Below are positions 46,116 to 54,106 of a DNA stretch of 64,000 bases, piece by piece; position 1 is the first letter of the stretch; every line of letters begins with the position of its first letter. Source of the stretch: Bacillota bacterium (GTDB lineage: Bacteria; Bacillota; Dethiobacteria; DTU022); NCBI GenBank assembly GCA_011389985.1, contig JAABTH010000005.1, positions 1 through 64,000 of the forward strand, given 5' to 3'. Position numbers and translations under genes: made by a program. The notes beneath the pieces are model-generated. The model was not told where the DNA came from, did no database searches, and saw nothing but the letters and a program-made list of their open reading frames with translations.

Positions 46116-46559
46116 ATGGATGAAAATATAAAATGGACGAGTGGCACATACCAGGCAAAAGAAAAATCTGATCAAGAAGCTGTTCCGCAGTTTTTTGAAG
46201 AATCTGCTGTTCGTAAAACGCGGCAGTTTATAGAGAGTTTTCCACATTATGATCGTACTCCTTTAAGAAGCCTGGAACAGCTGGCTGCAACCCTTGGAGT
46301 TGGAGGAATTTATGTTAAAGATGAATCATACCGTTTTGGCCTTAACTCCTTTAAAGTGCTGGGAGGCGGGCATGCTATCGGTCGTTATCTTGGTGAGCGT
46401 CTGGGGCTTGAAGAGTTGAAAGAGGAACTCGCTTTAAATCAAAGTTCTCACATTCTTTTGTTCAGCACTGAAGGTGATACGGATCCTGAAATGTACAGAA
46501 GAATCGTCTGGGATGGCGCGTATCCAGATGAAAGTATCTGCAGTAAGGTAGAGGAGTGA
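46116..46559 (+). pseudogene. Diaminopropionate ammonia-lyase with large in-frame internal deletion
   Basis: The 147-codon frame starts after a strong AGGAGGTG. Residues 1 to about 112 match the N-terminus of diaminopropionate ammonia-lyase, with the PLP-site segment KDESYRFGLNSFKVLGG. Residues from about 115 match its extreme C-terminus (SSHILLFSTEGDTDPEMYRR, then IVWDG). The family is normally about 400 residues, so some 250 internal codons are missing without loss of frame. The PLP lysine region remains, but the catalytic core is absent, so activity is very unlikely. Confidence 0.8.
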
Positions 46560-46564
46560 AATAG

Positions 46565-46765
46565 TTGAGTCTCAAAGTGTTACATACTGCAAATTTGCTC
46601 CTGGGGAAGACATTTAATAATCGCAATTACCCTGCAGAAGTGCGACAGCAGCTGGTGGAATCAAGATTTAAAGACCTGGTAAAGCTTGTTTCCCTGGCCA
46701 ATATGTATATTCCTGCCGGCTTTGTTAACAGGTTTGTCATGGTTTATGTATCCCTATTCAAATAA
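46565..46765 (+). pseudogene. SbcD/YhaO-type exonuclease N-terminal fragment
   Basis: A TTG start with GAGGAG eight bases upstream opens 66 codons. The beginning SLKVLHTANLLLGKTF matches the metallophosphoesterase motif HTADLHLG of SbcD/YhaO nucleases, but the metal ligands Asp and His are replaced by Asn and Leu. The frame ends after LVKLVSLAN plus unrelated residues. Both truncation and ligand loss argue for a dead gene. Confidence 0.7.
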
Positions 46766-47057
46766 TTACACCAGTATTTCTATCGCAGCATATTTGATTA
46801 TACCGCGTCTGTTTTTACTGTTATCTGTGCACCGCTGATTATTAAGGAGTGGCTATAAACGAAACCAATTGTTGCCCTCCTAAAAGTTTAAATATGTCTA
46901 GACAGTACTTACATTACCGCTTAAAAAAATTAAATATTCATCCGAAATAAGCTTACACTTACGCCTGACCGAATCAAGTCTTTTTTTATTTAACAGTACA
47001 TAAAAACACAATTACTCTTTACTGAAGGATATCGGTAGTTATGCTGCAATATCTGAG

Positions 47058-47091
47058 GTTCCGGGTTATAATTCAACACCGGAACTTTTTT
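47058..47091 (+). terminator. Rho-independent terminator
   Basis: GTTCCGG (47058-47064) and CCGGAAC (47079-47085) are followed by TTTTTT. It directly abuts the tRNA-Arg fragment and closes whatever is transcribed from the left. Confidence 0.75.
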
Positions 47092-47143
47092 ATTTTACTG
47101 GTGCGCCCGGCAGGATTTGAACCTGCGACCTCCTGATTCGTAG
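47091..47143 (-). repeat. tRNA-Arg(ACG) 3' fragment (att-like repeat), copy 1
   Basis: This 53-base stretch is identical to 53871-53923 and to 58485-58537 inside the intact tRNA-Arg(ACG). It covers the tRNA from the anticodon loop to the encoded CCA plus eight downstream bases. The 5' half of the tRNA is missing here, so it cannot make a tRNA. It looks like the remnant end of an element inserted into a tRNA 3' end. Confidence 0.85.
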
Positions 47144-47234
47144 TCTATCCCAACCATTTATTTCAGTACATGGATATGTAGTAATACCTCTAAAACTGCC
47201 TTATTCTTTGGACTAAAAAGCTCATTGTAATTCT
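47129..47234. repeat. R1 repeat, copy 2
   Basis: The direct-repeat partner of 43606-43711 begins inside the tRNA-Arg fragment and continues through ACATGGATATGTAGTAATAC to CTCATTGTAATTCT. It shows that R1 and the tRNA fragment travelled together. Confidence 0.85.
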
Positions 47235-47308
47235 AAGTATTTTAATTATTTAAAAATGATACAAAAAAAGCGCGAATTACATAATGAAGAATTCTCTACT
47301 AAATCAGC

Positions 47309-47740
47309 TTAATATGAGTATATCTTTTCACCTCTCACAATTGGTATGTTGTTTTTTCCAAGTGTTTGAAGGGCATCGGCAACTTTCTCTACGCGCATCA
47401 TGATAATTGCATTATGAGCCGGCTTATCAATAAAAGAATAAAGATACTCAATATTAATACCAGAATCGTTTAAACATGCTAAAATATCTGCCAGTCCTCC
47501 TGGCCTGTCCGGTACCTCGACAGCAATCACTTCGGTGACAGTAGCCGTAATCCCATTCTCTTTCAATGTACTTACAGCCTTCTCAGGCTGGTCAACTATT
47601 AGTCTCAAAATACCAAAGTCAGATGTATCTGCAATTGATAACCCACGTATGTTTATTCTTGCATCTTCAAGGACCTTAGTAACTTTAACTAGTCGTCCAG
47701 ATTTGTTTTCTAAAAAAATAGATATCTGCTTAATCATCAT
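47309..47740 (-). CDS. ACT-domain amino-acid-binding protein
   Basis: The 143-residue protein consists of two ACT domains: residues 1-65 (QISIFLENKSGRLVKVTKVL) and about 70-140 (VPDRPGGLADILACLNDSGI). It has no catalytic domain. Such tandem-ACT proteins commonly sit beside phenylacetate-CoA ligase genes and probably bind an amino acid or aromatic effector to regulate that pathway. GAGAGG precedes two adjacent ATGs; the second may be the true start. It is 15 bases downstream of paaK. Confidence 0.88.
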   Translation of the reverse strand: MMIKQISIFLENKSGRLVKVTKVLEDARINIRGLSIADTSDFGILRLIVDQPEKAVSTLKENGITATVTEVIAVEVPDRPGGLADILACLNDSGINIEYLYSFIDKPAHNAIIMMRVEKVADALQTLGKNNIPIVRGEKIYSY

Positions 47741-47755
47741 CTAACCTCTCCCTTA

Positions 47756-49051
47756 CTAAAGTGAACGTTTATCAATAACGCGCTGAGCTTTGCCTTCACT
47801 ACGGGGAATATTTTTAGGTTCAACGAGTTTTACATCTGCTGAAACTCCCAACATATTTTCTATTTCAATATGTATTCTGTTTTCAAGAGATTCAAGCCCT
47901 CTTATATGGTCCGAAAACAATTGCTCGGATACTTCAACTAATACCTGGAGAGTATCAAGTGAACCAACCCTTTCTACAACCAACTGATAGTGCGGTTCGG
48001 TTCCACCCATCTCTAAAAGGATACTTTCAATCTGAGAGGGAAATACATTAACTCCGCGGATAATTATCATGTCATCACTACGTCCGCTGATCTTTGTCAT
48101 CCTACTATGAGTCCTTCCACAGGCACATGGCTTACTATTCAAGTTTGTAATATCACGGGTTCTGTAACGGATCATTGGCAATGCTTCCTTACTAATTGTA
48201 GTAATCACCAGTTCTCCAGTTGCCCCCTCCGGCAAAACATCACCTGTTGAAGGATCGATGATTTCAGGTATGAAATGGTCTTCACTTAGATGTAAACCGT
48301 TTTTCGCAGTGCATTCATATGAAACACCGGGTCCGATTATTTCACTTAAGCCATAAATATCAAAAGCATCAATTTGCAATTTTTCCTCAATAACCTGGCG
48401 CATTTTTTCTGACCAGGGTTCAGCTCCAAAAACACCTGAACATAATTTTAGATCACTTGGCCTAAGATCCATTTCAGCAATTGTTTCAGCTATAAATAAA
48501 GCATACGATGGTGTGCAAGCAAGCAGAGTTGTTCCAAGATCCTTCATCATCTTAACTTGCCGTTTCGTTTGACCACCTGAAATCGGAACCACCGTAGCCC
48601 CAATTTTTTCTGCTCCATAGTGAACACCAAGTCCACCGGTAAAGAGGCCATAGCCGTAAGCAATGTGTACTATCGATTCACTGGTAGCACCTCCGGCGGT
48701 TAGAGTGCGAGCCATCAACTCAGCCCATGTTTCAAGATCTTTTCTAGTATACCCGACTACCGTTGGTATCCCTGTTGTCCCTGAGGAAGAGTGAATACGC
48801 ACCACTTCATTTAAATCAACCGTAAAAAGCCCATAGGGAAAATTATCTCTCAGATCGTCTTTAACTGTAAAGGGAAGCTTTTGCAGATCGGCCAGGGAAC
48901 GAATATCTCCTGGTTCAGCTCCAGCACTTTGGAAGCTTTTTCTATAATGGGGAACCAACTGATAAACTCTTTCTATTGTCTGTTTTAACCTCAGAAATTG
49001 TAAAACCTGCAGCTTCTCGCGATCCATTTCTTCGTATTTTCGATTCCACAT
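47756..49051 (-). CDS. paaK: Phenylacetate-CoA ligase
   Basis: The 431-residue adenylate-forming enzyme activates phenylacetate or a related aryl acid to its CoA thioester using ATP. The AMP-binding motif is [31 protein letters not shown] and RYRTRDIT are the downstream conserved segments, and the C-terminal PaaK domain ends in [10 protein letters not shown]. The nearby Cys/His-containing [14 protein letters not shown] is typical. A TRAP transporter lies upstream in the same direction and probably imports the acid. GGAGG precedes the ATG. Confidence 0.93.
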   Translation of the reverse strand: MWNRKYEEMDREKLQVLQFLRLKQTIERVYQLVPHYRKSFQSAGAEPGDIRSLADLQKLPFTVKDDLRDNFPYGLFTVDLNEVVRIHSSSGTTGIPTVVGYTRKDLETWAELMARTLTAGGATSESIVHIAYGYGLFTGGLGVHYGAEKIGATVVPISGGQTKRQVKMMKDLGTTLLACTPSYALFIAETIAEMDLRPSDLKLCSGVFGAEPWSEKMRQVIEEKLQIDAFDIYGLSEIIGPGVSYECTAKNGLHLSEDHFIPEIIDPSTGDVLPEGATGELVITTISKEALPMIRYRTRDITNLNSKPCACGRTHSRMTKISGRSDDMIIIRGVNVFPSQIESILLEMGGTEPHYQLVVERVGSLDTLQVLVEVSEQLFSDHIRGLESLENRIHIEIENMLGVSADVKLVEPKNIPRSEGKAQRVIDKRSL

Positions 49052-49122
49052 TTACTGTTTTCCTCCAATCAATAAATAACAATTCAGAGTTTTTATTGAA
49101 GAGCTTGTTTAATGTCATAAGC

Positions 49123-50427
49123 TCAATTTAAAAGGTTTGGCAGAAATAACGCAATAGCAGGGAACTGAATTAAAAATGCTATACATAATATAATAGCTAA
49201 CAGGTAAAACCCAACGCCTTGAAAGATTTCCATTACCGGTGTTGATCGATCAACACCAGCAACAACATATACATTAGCTCCTACAGGTGGCGTAATTACT
49301 CCCATCCCCAATGCTAAAACAATGATCACCCCAAACCAGATAGGATCAAAGCCGAGCGAGACAGCAACTGGAAAAAATATCGGCACGGTTAATAAAATAA
49401 GCGCCAACGCATCTATAAAACAGCCGAGAATAAGGTAAATGACAAGAATAATTGCCAGGACTGCTACAGGAGGAAGAGAAAGCTCTACAGCCCATCGCGC
49501 AAGCCCTCCAGGAAGTCCTGTAATGGCCATAAACCGCCCGTAAATCGCTGCGGCGGCTACAAGAAACATAATCATCGCCGATATACGCACTGAGTCATTC
49601 AAAGAGTTAACAAAGCCTCGCCAGTTAAGCTGACGTCTAAACAAAGCAACTACTAAAGTTGCAAAAGCTCCAACCGCTCCAGCCTCAGTTGGGGTAAATA
49701 GTCCTGCAAAAAGCCCACCCATAACTGCGATAAAAATAATAACAACTTCGACTCCTCCGTTAATAATTGACCTGAATTTTTCACTCCAGGGAACCGTTAA
49801 CCCCGGGGGAGCTAATTCCGGATTACGTAATGCTAAGCCATAAGCAACCAGCATAAAAAGTCCCATAAGCAAAATGCCCGGGAATACCCCAGCCAGAAAT
49901 AATTTTGGTATAGATTGCTCGGCAGCTATTCCATAAAGAATAAAGATAACACTGGGTGGTATCATAACACCCAAAATCGCTGCGGAGGCAACTGTTGCAG
50001 TTGAATAAGAACGGTTATAACCGTATTTATTCATTTCCGGAAGTGCTACAGCACTCATTGTCGCCGCCGTGGCTGTAGTTGAGCCACAAATCGCTCCAAA
50101 AGCAGTGCAGGCAGCTATAGTAGCAAGAGCAAGTCCTGCTCTTAAATTACCCATTACTTTATAGGTGGCATCATAAATGCGCGAGCTTAACCCTGAATGA
50201 AAAGCTATATAACCCATCCAGACAAAAAGTGGTATTACTATAAGAGAATAAGATGCAAAAGTATTATAGATGGTCTGTACTGCCATTGAGAACATAGCCT
50301 TAGTTGATGTAAGATAAGCAAAACCAGACATTCCTACCACCAGCATAACAAAGGCCACAGGCATGCGGGCAAAAAGAAGCAAGAAAACTACAGCGACGGA
50401 TATTAACCCTATTTGAAATGAAGTCAT
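49123..50427 (-). CDS. dctM: TRAP transporter large permease (DctM)
   Basis: The 434-residue membrane protein has about 12 helices. Conserved features are FARMPVAFVMLVVG near the N-terminus, the GSTTATAATMSAVALPEM loop and LFTPTEAGAVGAF. It forms the sodium-coupled translocation channel of a TRAP importer. Its ATG overlaps the stop of the small-subunit gene. Confidence 0.94.
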   Translation of the reverse strand: MTSFQIGLISVAVVFLLLFARMPVAFVMLVVGMSGFAYLTSTKAMFSMAVQTIYNTFASYSLIVIPLFVWMGYIAFHSGLSSRIYDATYKVMGNLRAGLALATIAACTAFGAICGSTTATAATMSAVALPEMNKYGYNRSYSTATVASAAILGVMIPPSVIFILYGIAAEQSIPKLFLAGVFPGILLMGLFMLVAYGLALRNPELAPPGLTVPWSEKFRSIINGGVEVVIIFIAVMGGLFAGLFTPTEAGAVGAFATLVVALFRRQLNWRGFVNSLNDSVRISAMIMFLVAAAAIYGRFMAITGLPGGLARWAVELSLPPVAVLAIILVIYLILGCFIDALALILLTVPIFFPVAVSLGFDPIWFGVIIVLALGMGVITPPVGANVYVVAGVDRSTPVMEIFQGVGFYLLAIILCIAFLIQFPAIALFLPNLLN

Positions 50428-50924
50428 CTGTTTTGACTCCCTCTTATTACTATTATTACTGCTTTAATAAGGTTTACTAAAAGGACCAGAGCAAGCATCG
50501 CAAAGCTAAAAGAAACCAGAAAAACAGATGGCGCAATGGGTATTAGCAGATTGGGTGTTGAATAACCCCTTTGCGACATCCTCGAGGCAAAAACAAATGT
50601 TTCCCAGGCCAGCATAGATGTAAACAAAAGGGTGATACTGTTGGTAAAAAGATCTACTGCTGCCTGTATTCTTGCTGGAAACCTTTCTACCAGTACACCG
50701 ACTGATATATGCCCCCTCATCATAGCAGTATAAGCTACTGCCGTTGCCAGCAGTATCGCGCCACACATTTCTACAATTTCAACCGTTCCGGGTAATGGCT
50801 TCCACGGTATGCGTATGACTATATTGACAATAATGATCAGCATTGTAAAAAAGAGAACAACCTGAGCAATTTGTGCTGTTCGAAAGCTGATAGCATGCAC
50901 AAATCGCTCCAATTGGTTTATCAA
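50424..50924 (-). CDS. dctQ: TRAP transporter small permease (DctQ)
   Basis: The 166-residue protein has four membrane helices and the VEMCGAILLATAVAYTAMMR segment typical of DctQ subunits. It stabilises the DctM subunit. The apparent start is TTG at 50924 after GGGTGGG. It lies 37 bases downstream of the binding-protein gene. Confidence 0.9.
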   Translation of the reverse strand: MINQLERFVHAISFRTAQIAQVVLFFTMLIIIVNIVIRIPWKPLPGTVEIVEMCGAILLATAVAYTAMMRGHISVGVLVERFPARIQAAVDLFTNSITLLFTSMLAWETFVFASRMSQRGYSTPNLLIPIAPSVFLVSFSFAMLALVLLVNLIKAVIIVIRGSQNR

Positions 50925-50961
50925 AAATGCCCACCCCCATTGATTAAGAAGTCCCTATTAA

Positions 50962-52074
50962 TTATTTACTATAGTCACCGTACTCTGCTGAAAAATCGGC
51001 ATCTAATTCCCGGACTAAATCAACAATTTCCTGCCCGGGCAACCCTAGATTATCAGTTTTTTCGATCCATGACTGAACCATGGGTTCAAGCCGTTCAATC
51101 CACCTTGCCTTCTCCTCAGCATTCAATTCAAATACTTCATGGCCATATTCTTCCACAGCGTACTTCTGTCCTTCAACTGTATAGTCGGCTCTTAGTTTGC
51201 CGTATTCAATAACATATTTTTCATTAACTTCTTCAAAAATCTGCTGAACCGATGGAGGTAACGAATTCCAGGTGTCCAAGTTCATCACCTTCATGAAAAT
51301 TATATTATAGATAAAAGGGGTCTTTGTAATATAATTGGTTACTTCAGCCAGACGGAACCCTTTAAGTGTATCGGTAGGACCAAGAATGCCATTTACAATT
51401 CCTGAATCTAAAGCTACATAGGATTCACTCATTGGCAAGCCAACTGCAGTAGCTCCTAAAGCTTCTACAGAGGCAACCGTTCCACCAACAGCTCTGATTT
51501 GCTGTCCAGACAGATCATCCAGTGTTCTAACAGGAGTATTAGTCATAAAATCCCCCGGTCCGGTCGCCCAGAAAAACATCACCTTAACATCTTCGTATTC
51601 CTTTTGCAGTAATTCATTTCTTTTCCAAGCTTCATACATTGTTAATGATGCTACCAGCGCATTATCGTTATTATAACCGGGAAGTTCAAAAGCCTCTGTT
51701 AATGGAAAAATCCCTGCGGTATAAGAGGGACATGTTGTTCCTAGATCAGCTGCCCCTGCAGCAACACCTTCGTAAATTTCGACTGCTCCAAGAAGAGCTC
51801 CGCCGGGATGAAATTGAAAATTAACCGTATGAGGAGTCTCCGAAGCAACCCTATCCGAGATTTCTTTTGCCCATATTTCATGCCCCTCGGTTACCTGGAA
51901 ATCCATTGCCGGCCAGAAGGTGGCAAATTGTAAATTGAACTGCTGAGCCGTTTCTTCCTGCTCCTCTTCAGTTTCAGGGGCTGGTTCAGGTTCTGCAGAT
52001 GGTTGGCACCCGGTTATTGCAGGCACAATAAGCAAAGTTAAAATAAATAGTAATAAGAAATATGAATATTTCAT
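50962..52074 (-). CDS. dctP: TRAP transporter substrate-binding lipoprotein (DctP)
   Basis: The 370-residue binding protein has a signal with lipobox AITGC near residue 22, an acidic linker, and the DctP fold with segments LDDLSGQQIRAVGGTVA and VALDSGIVNGILGPTDTL. It resembles the binding proteins for aromatic or organic acids rather than sialic acid. The link to paaK suggests an aryl acid, but the ligand is not proven. GGAGG precedes the ATG. A minus-strand terminator hairpin about 135 bases upstream may limit read-through from the tRNA-fragment side. Confidence 0.92.
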   Translation of the reverse strand: MKYSYFLLLFILTLLIVPAITGCQPSAEPEPAPETEEEQEETAQQFNLQFATFWPAMDFQVTEGHEIWAKEISDRVASETPHTVNFQFHPGGALLGAVEIYEGVAAGAADLGTTCPSYTAGIFPLTEAFELPGYNNDNALVASLTMYEAWKRNELLQKEYEDVKVMFFWATGPGDFMTNTPVRTLDDLSGQQIRAVGGTVASVEALGATAVGLPMSESYVALDSGIVNGILGPTDTLKGFRLAEVTNYITKTPFIYNIIFMKVMNLDTWNSLPPSVQQIFEEVNEKYVIEYGKLRADYTVEGQKYAVEEYGHEVFELNAEEKARWIERLEPMVQSWIEKTDNLGLPGQEIVDLVRELDADFSAEYGDYSK

Positions 52075-52208
52075 GATTTATTCCTCCTATAAGTGTATAA
52101 ATACAATCATTTCAAAAATTACAGTCTAAGCACCAATACTTTCCAACTTTTAGCTAAACATCCCTTATATTCATGCCCCCTTGCAATGAATCTATATTTT
52201 TGTCAGGG

Positions 52209-52234
52209 CAAAAAAAATACTCCGTCAGGAGTAT
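52209..52234 (-). terminator. Minus-strand intrinsic terminator upstream of dctP
   Basis: ATACTCC / GGAGTAT (52217-52223, 52228-52234, loop GTCA) followed on the minus strand by seven Ts (52210-52216). It lies in what would be the dctP leader, so it either ends a transcript from the right or attenuates the operon. Confidence 0.65.
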
Positions 52235-52420
52235 GAAAAATAAAAGAAACCGTCTTACCGACCGGTACCTGTTTCAACTTACCCTGCCGTTCTACCATGC
52301 TACAGTGACTATTATTCGGCAAGGTTAAGAAAAATCCTTCCTAATAAAATAATTTTTCATTTCAAACGATTTTTATTTTTGTTCATAAGGGTTTTTATTG
52401 ACACTCTTATAATAAACCAA

Positions 52421-52451
52421 AAGAGTCATGGGCTTTAAACCTACCCATGAC
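52421..52451 (-). terminator. Minus-strand hairpin after a tRNA-like fragment
   Basis: GTCATGGG (52425-52432) pairs with CCCATGAC (52444-52451), and on the minus strand TCTTTTGG follows. It lies 3' of the tRNA-like fragment at 52461, as expected for an old tRNA terminator. Confidence 0.6.
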
Positions 52452-52460
52452 CTTTAATAT

Positions 52461-52496
52461 TACTGTGGTGCGGCCGGCAGGATTTGAACCTGCGAC
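52461..52496 (-). repeat. Short tRNA-Arg-like 3' fragment, diverged
   Basis: GCCGGCAGGATTTGAACCTG and the flanking bases match the T-arm and acceptor of the tRNA-Arg fragments, with a few differences near the 3' end. Similarity stops after the T-arm, where the R2 repeat begins. Confidence 0.6.
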
Positions 52497-52504
52497 TCGC
52501 AGTT

Positions 52505-52682
52505 TCCGGATATAGCCAATCAATATAATAATCGCTGTGAAGATGACTATTCACAGCTACCCGATGAAGAGCTCTGCTCGAAGCATTCTGCCTTCCGGTA
52601 AAACGGTTTTAGGTCATCCTTGGTTTCATTATGCCAAAAACGGGGCCCTTTAGTTTATCTTTTTGTCCAACTTGTATGCTCA
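52505..52682. repeat. R2 dispersed repeat, left-hand copy
   Basis: It aligns with 54672-54830: the EDDY-coding core, AGGTCATC, GTTTCATTATGCCAAAA, CCCTTTAGTT and CAACTTGTATGCTC. It is cut at 52682 by a GC-rich CoA-disulfide reductase fragment. Confidence 0.8.
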
Positions 52683-52851
52683 AATGGTCGGAAGAAGCGG
52701 TGTCGCCCACCGCATCAATGTGGCCGCGACCGCGATAAGCGCCAAGATGACAGCCAAGCAGGTCACCTCGCTCGACCTCGCCTACGCCCCGCCGTTCTCT
52801 CCGGTATGGGATCCGCTACAGACCGCGTACAACCAGGTTAAATGCGGTTGA
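52674..52851 (+). pseudogene. C-terminal fragment of a CoA-disulfide reductase-like gene
   Basis: From about 52681 the frame encodes VGRSGVAHRINVAATAISAK, then LDLAYAPPFSPVWDP and a short tail, to a TGA at 52851. This is the conserved C-terminus of the enzyme whose intact homologue is at 23.8-25.2 kb. The fragment is clearly GC-richer than its surroundings and joins the R2 repeat abruptly, which points to an imported or transposed piece rather than a local copy. Confidence 0.8.
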
Positions 52852-52873
52852 TATGCAAAAGGCGTCATGGACA

Positions 52874-52882
52874 TGATATAAT
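52874..52882 (+). promoter_or_regulatory. Extended -10 promoter candidate
   Basis: TGATATAAT (52874-52882) has the TGnTATAAT form of an extended -10 element, 38 bases before the DUF2892 start codon. No good -35 box is visible, which such promoters do not require. Confidence 0.55.
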
Positions 52883-52919
52883 ATGACTGTAAAACGATAT
52901 TGAAAGGGAGTGTCCATTC

Positions 52920-53123
52920 ATGAAAGGCAACGTAGGAAGAACCGATCAACTCATCCGCTACATACTCGCGATTGTTCTCATCGCCCTGGCGATCATTCTC
53001 AACAACTATTGGATTTTGATCCCTGCGATCATCATCGGGGTCACAGCTGCCACATCCTGGTGCGCGCTTTATAAGATTCTCGGGATCGACACAGTGGAAA
53101 AGGACCCGACGGACAAGGCTTGA
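52920..53123 (+). CDS. DUF2892 family small membrane protein
   Basis: The 67-residue protein has the DUF2892 pattern: a polar start with GNVGRTDQLIRYILAI, two membrane helices separated by NNYW, and a short CALYKILGID end with a Cys. In other bacteria the domain often occurs beside rhodanese and sulfur-related genes. Here it follows a CoA-disulfide reductase fragment, which may be the remains of such a cluster. GGGAGTG precedes the ATG and a terminator follows. Confidence 0.85.
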   Translation: MKGNVGRTDQLIRYILAIVLIALAIILNNYWILIPAIIIGVTAATSWCALYKILGIDTVEKDPTDKA

Positions 53124-53128
53124 AGAAT

Positions 53129-53152
53129 AAAATCCCCGCTCGAGGATTTTTT
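53129..53152 (+). terminator. Rho-independent terminator
   Basis: AAAATCC (53129-53135) and GGATTTT (53144-53150) form a hairpin running into TTTTTT, six bases after the DUF2892 stop. Confidence 0.75.
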
Positions 53153-53243
53153 CTTGCGAACCCTTTGACAAGATCTGTAATATAGATTATTTTATTCATA
53201 ATGATGGTGTGCTATAACCCGACTTTTACAGTTTAAAAAAGCG

Positions 53244-53279
53244 AAAGCCTCAGAGTTTTAGTTAACACGGGGCTTTTTT
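53244..53279 (+). terminator. Weak terminator-like hairpin
   Basis: AAAGCC (53244-53249) and GGCTTT (53271-53276), followed by further Ts. The loop is 21 bases, so it is weaker than its neighbours. Confidence 0.4.
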
Positions 53280-53307
53280 GATGTGACTGTATTTAATATT
53301 TGTTGTG

Positions 53308-53541
53308 CTACAGGGAGATATTTTTCAGAAACTTGTTGAACTTCTCTTGACGTAAAAAGACATTGTAGCAATCTATGCTGAATGTATCCTGAATTAGCCT
53401 GTAATCCAAAGCGATTTCATCTTTGTCTGAGTAAGCGAGGGTATCGACAAGATTGCCTTTTTTATCCCGAATCTTTTTAAAATCAATCGCGCCGCCGACA
53501 TTTCGATATGGCCGAATTTGAATCTTGGTTAAATAACCGGC
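53308..53541 (-). pseudogene. Unidentified gene fragment (minus strand, about 77 codons)
   Basis: The minus strand is open from a stop at 53542 to TAG 53308, with protein-like composition (KIQIRPYRNVGGAIDFKKI, LAYSDKDEIALDYRLIQDTF). There is no standard start codon near its beginning, so it is probably the 3' end of a larger lost gene. No family is recognised. Confidence 0.4.
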
Positions 53542-53748
53542 CTAAAGGTATTAAAAAGGTTGCACACATTAGTTAAGCTGTTGGTTCTGACCGAAAAACG
53601 TTTTTACACACAATTAAGAACTTGATCGTGTCTTTCTTTTCAGAAGGTAATTGCAGCCACAAAGCTATTCTAAAAGAGATAGACGATAGAGGCAAGGAAG
53701 ATACTGTTTTTCATGAAGAATTATTAAGGGAACTGAATGAATATTAAC
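53508..53748 (+). pseudogene. Unidentified small gene with in-frame stop
   Basis: From ATG 53508 the frame reads MAEFESWLNNRPKGIKKVAH, stops at TAA 53574-53576, and continues in the same frame for 56 charged, helix-like residues (FFSEGNCSHKAILKEIDDRG, then HEELLRELNEY) to TAA 53748. The single in-frame stop suggests a recently broken small gene. Its first 34 bases overlap the minus-strand fragment. No family is recognised. Confidence 0.4.
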
Positions 53749-53843
53749 TATCCATAGTCACGATTGAGATGGTGGGTAGTAGAGAAAATATTTGTAAAAT
53801 GTTTAAACAACGGATTTAGTGAACCATTTTAAGCGATAATTAC

Positions 53844-53876
53844 GCCCCGCCAGATTATCTCCGGCGAGGCTATTTT
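53844..53876. terminator. GC-rich hairpin next to a tRNA fragment
   Basis: GCCCCGCC (53844-53851) pairs with GGCGAGGC (53863-53870) with one mismatch, followed by TATTTT. It directly abuts the 3' end of the tRNA-Arg fragment, as at the other tRNA-Arg copies. Confidence 0.6.
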
Positions 53877-53923
53877 ACTGGTGCGCCCGGCAGGATTTGA
53901 ACCTGCGACCTCCTGATTCGTAG
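53871..53923 (-). repeat. tRNA-Arg(ACG) 3' fragment (att-like repeat), copy 2
   Basis: Identical over 53 bases to 47091-47143 and to the 3' half of the intact tRNA at 58493-58570. Identity ends exactly at the anticodon loop; the following bases (GAAGCAG) are unrelated. It marks the left border of the 53.9-58.5 kb segment. Confidence 0.85.
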
Positions 53924-54106
53924 GAAGCAGAATTAGTACCTTTGTATACTCCTTGGTAGCATTATATCCTTAATTTTAAGCATTTCCGGCTTATTAGAGA
54001 ACACGATACTACTAAATGAAAGGTAATGATACCAGAAAAACAGAAAAATAGTGTGTCTGAAAGTATGTCAAATCTGTCGAATAGCCAGTGTTCGGGTCGG
54101 GATAGA

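Larger units (their letters stand above)
46766..47308. other. Gap with terminator, tRNA fragment and R1 copy
   Basis: There is no gene. The left 280 bases are AT-rich without a recognised feature. The right part holds an intrinsic terminator, the 53-base tRNA-Arg fragment and R1 copy 2, listed separately. Confidence 0.7.
52075..52460. other. Leader region of the TRAP-paaK operon
   Basis: The 386-base gap has two minus-strand terminators, listed separately, and AT-rich sequence. A promoter for dctP must lie left of about 52209 or read through that hairpin. I could not assign one with confidence. Confidence 0.5.

Noticed and set aside
52398-52413. TTGACA followed closely by TATAAT
   Set aside because: Only four bases separate the boxes, so they cannot form a sigma-70-type promoter.
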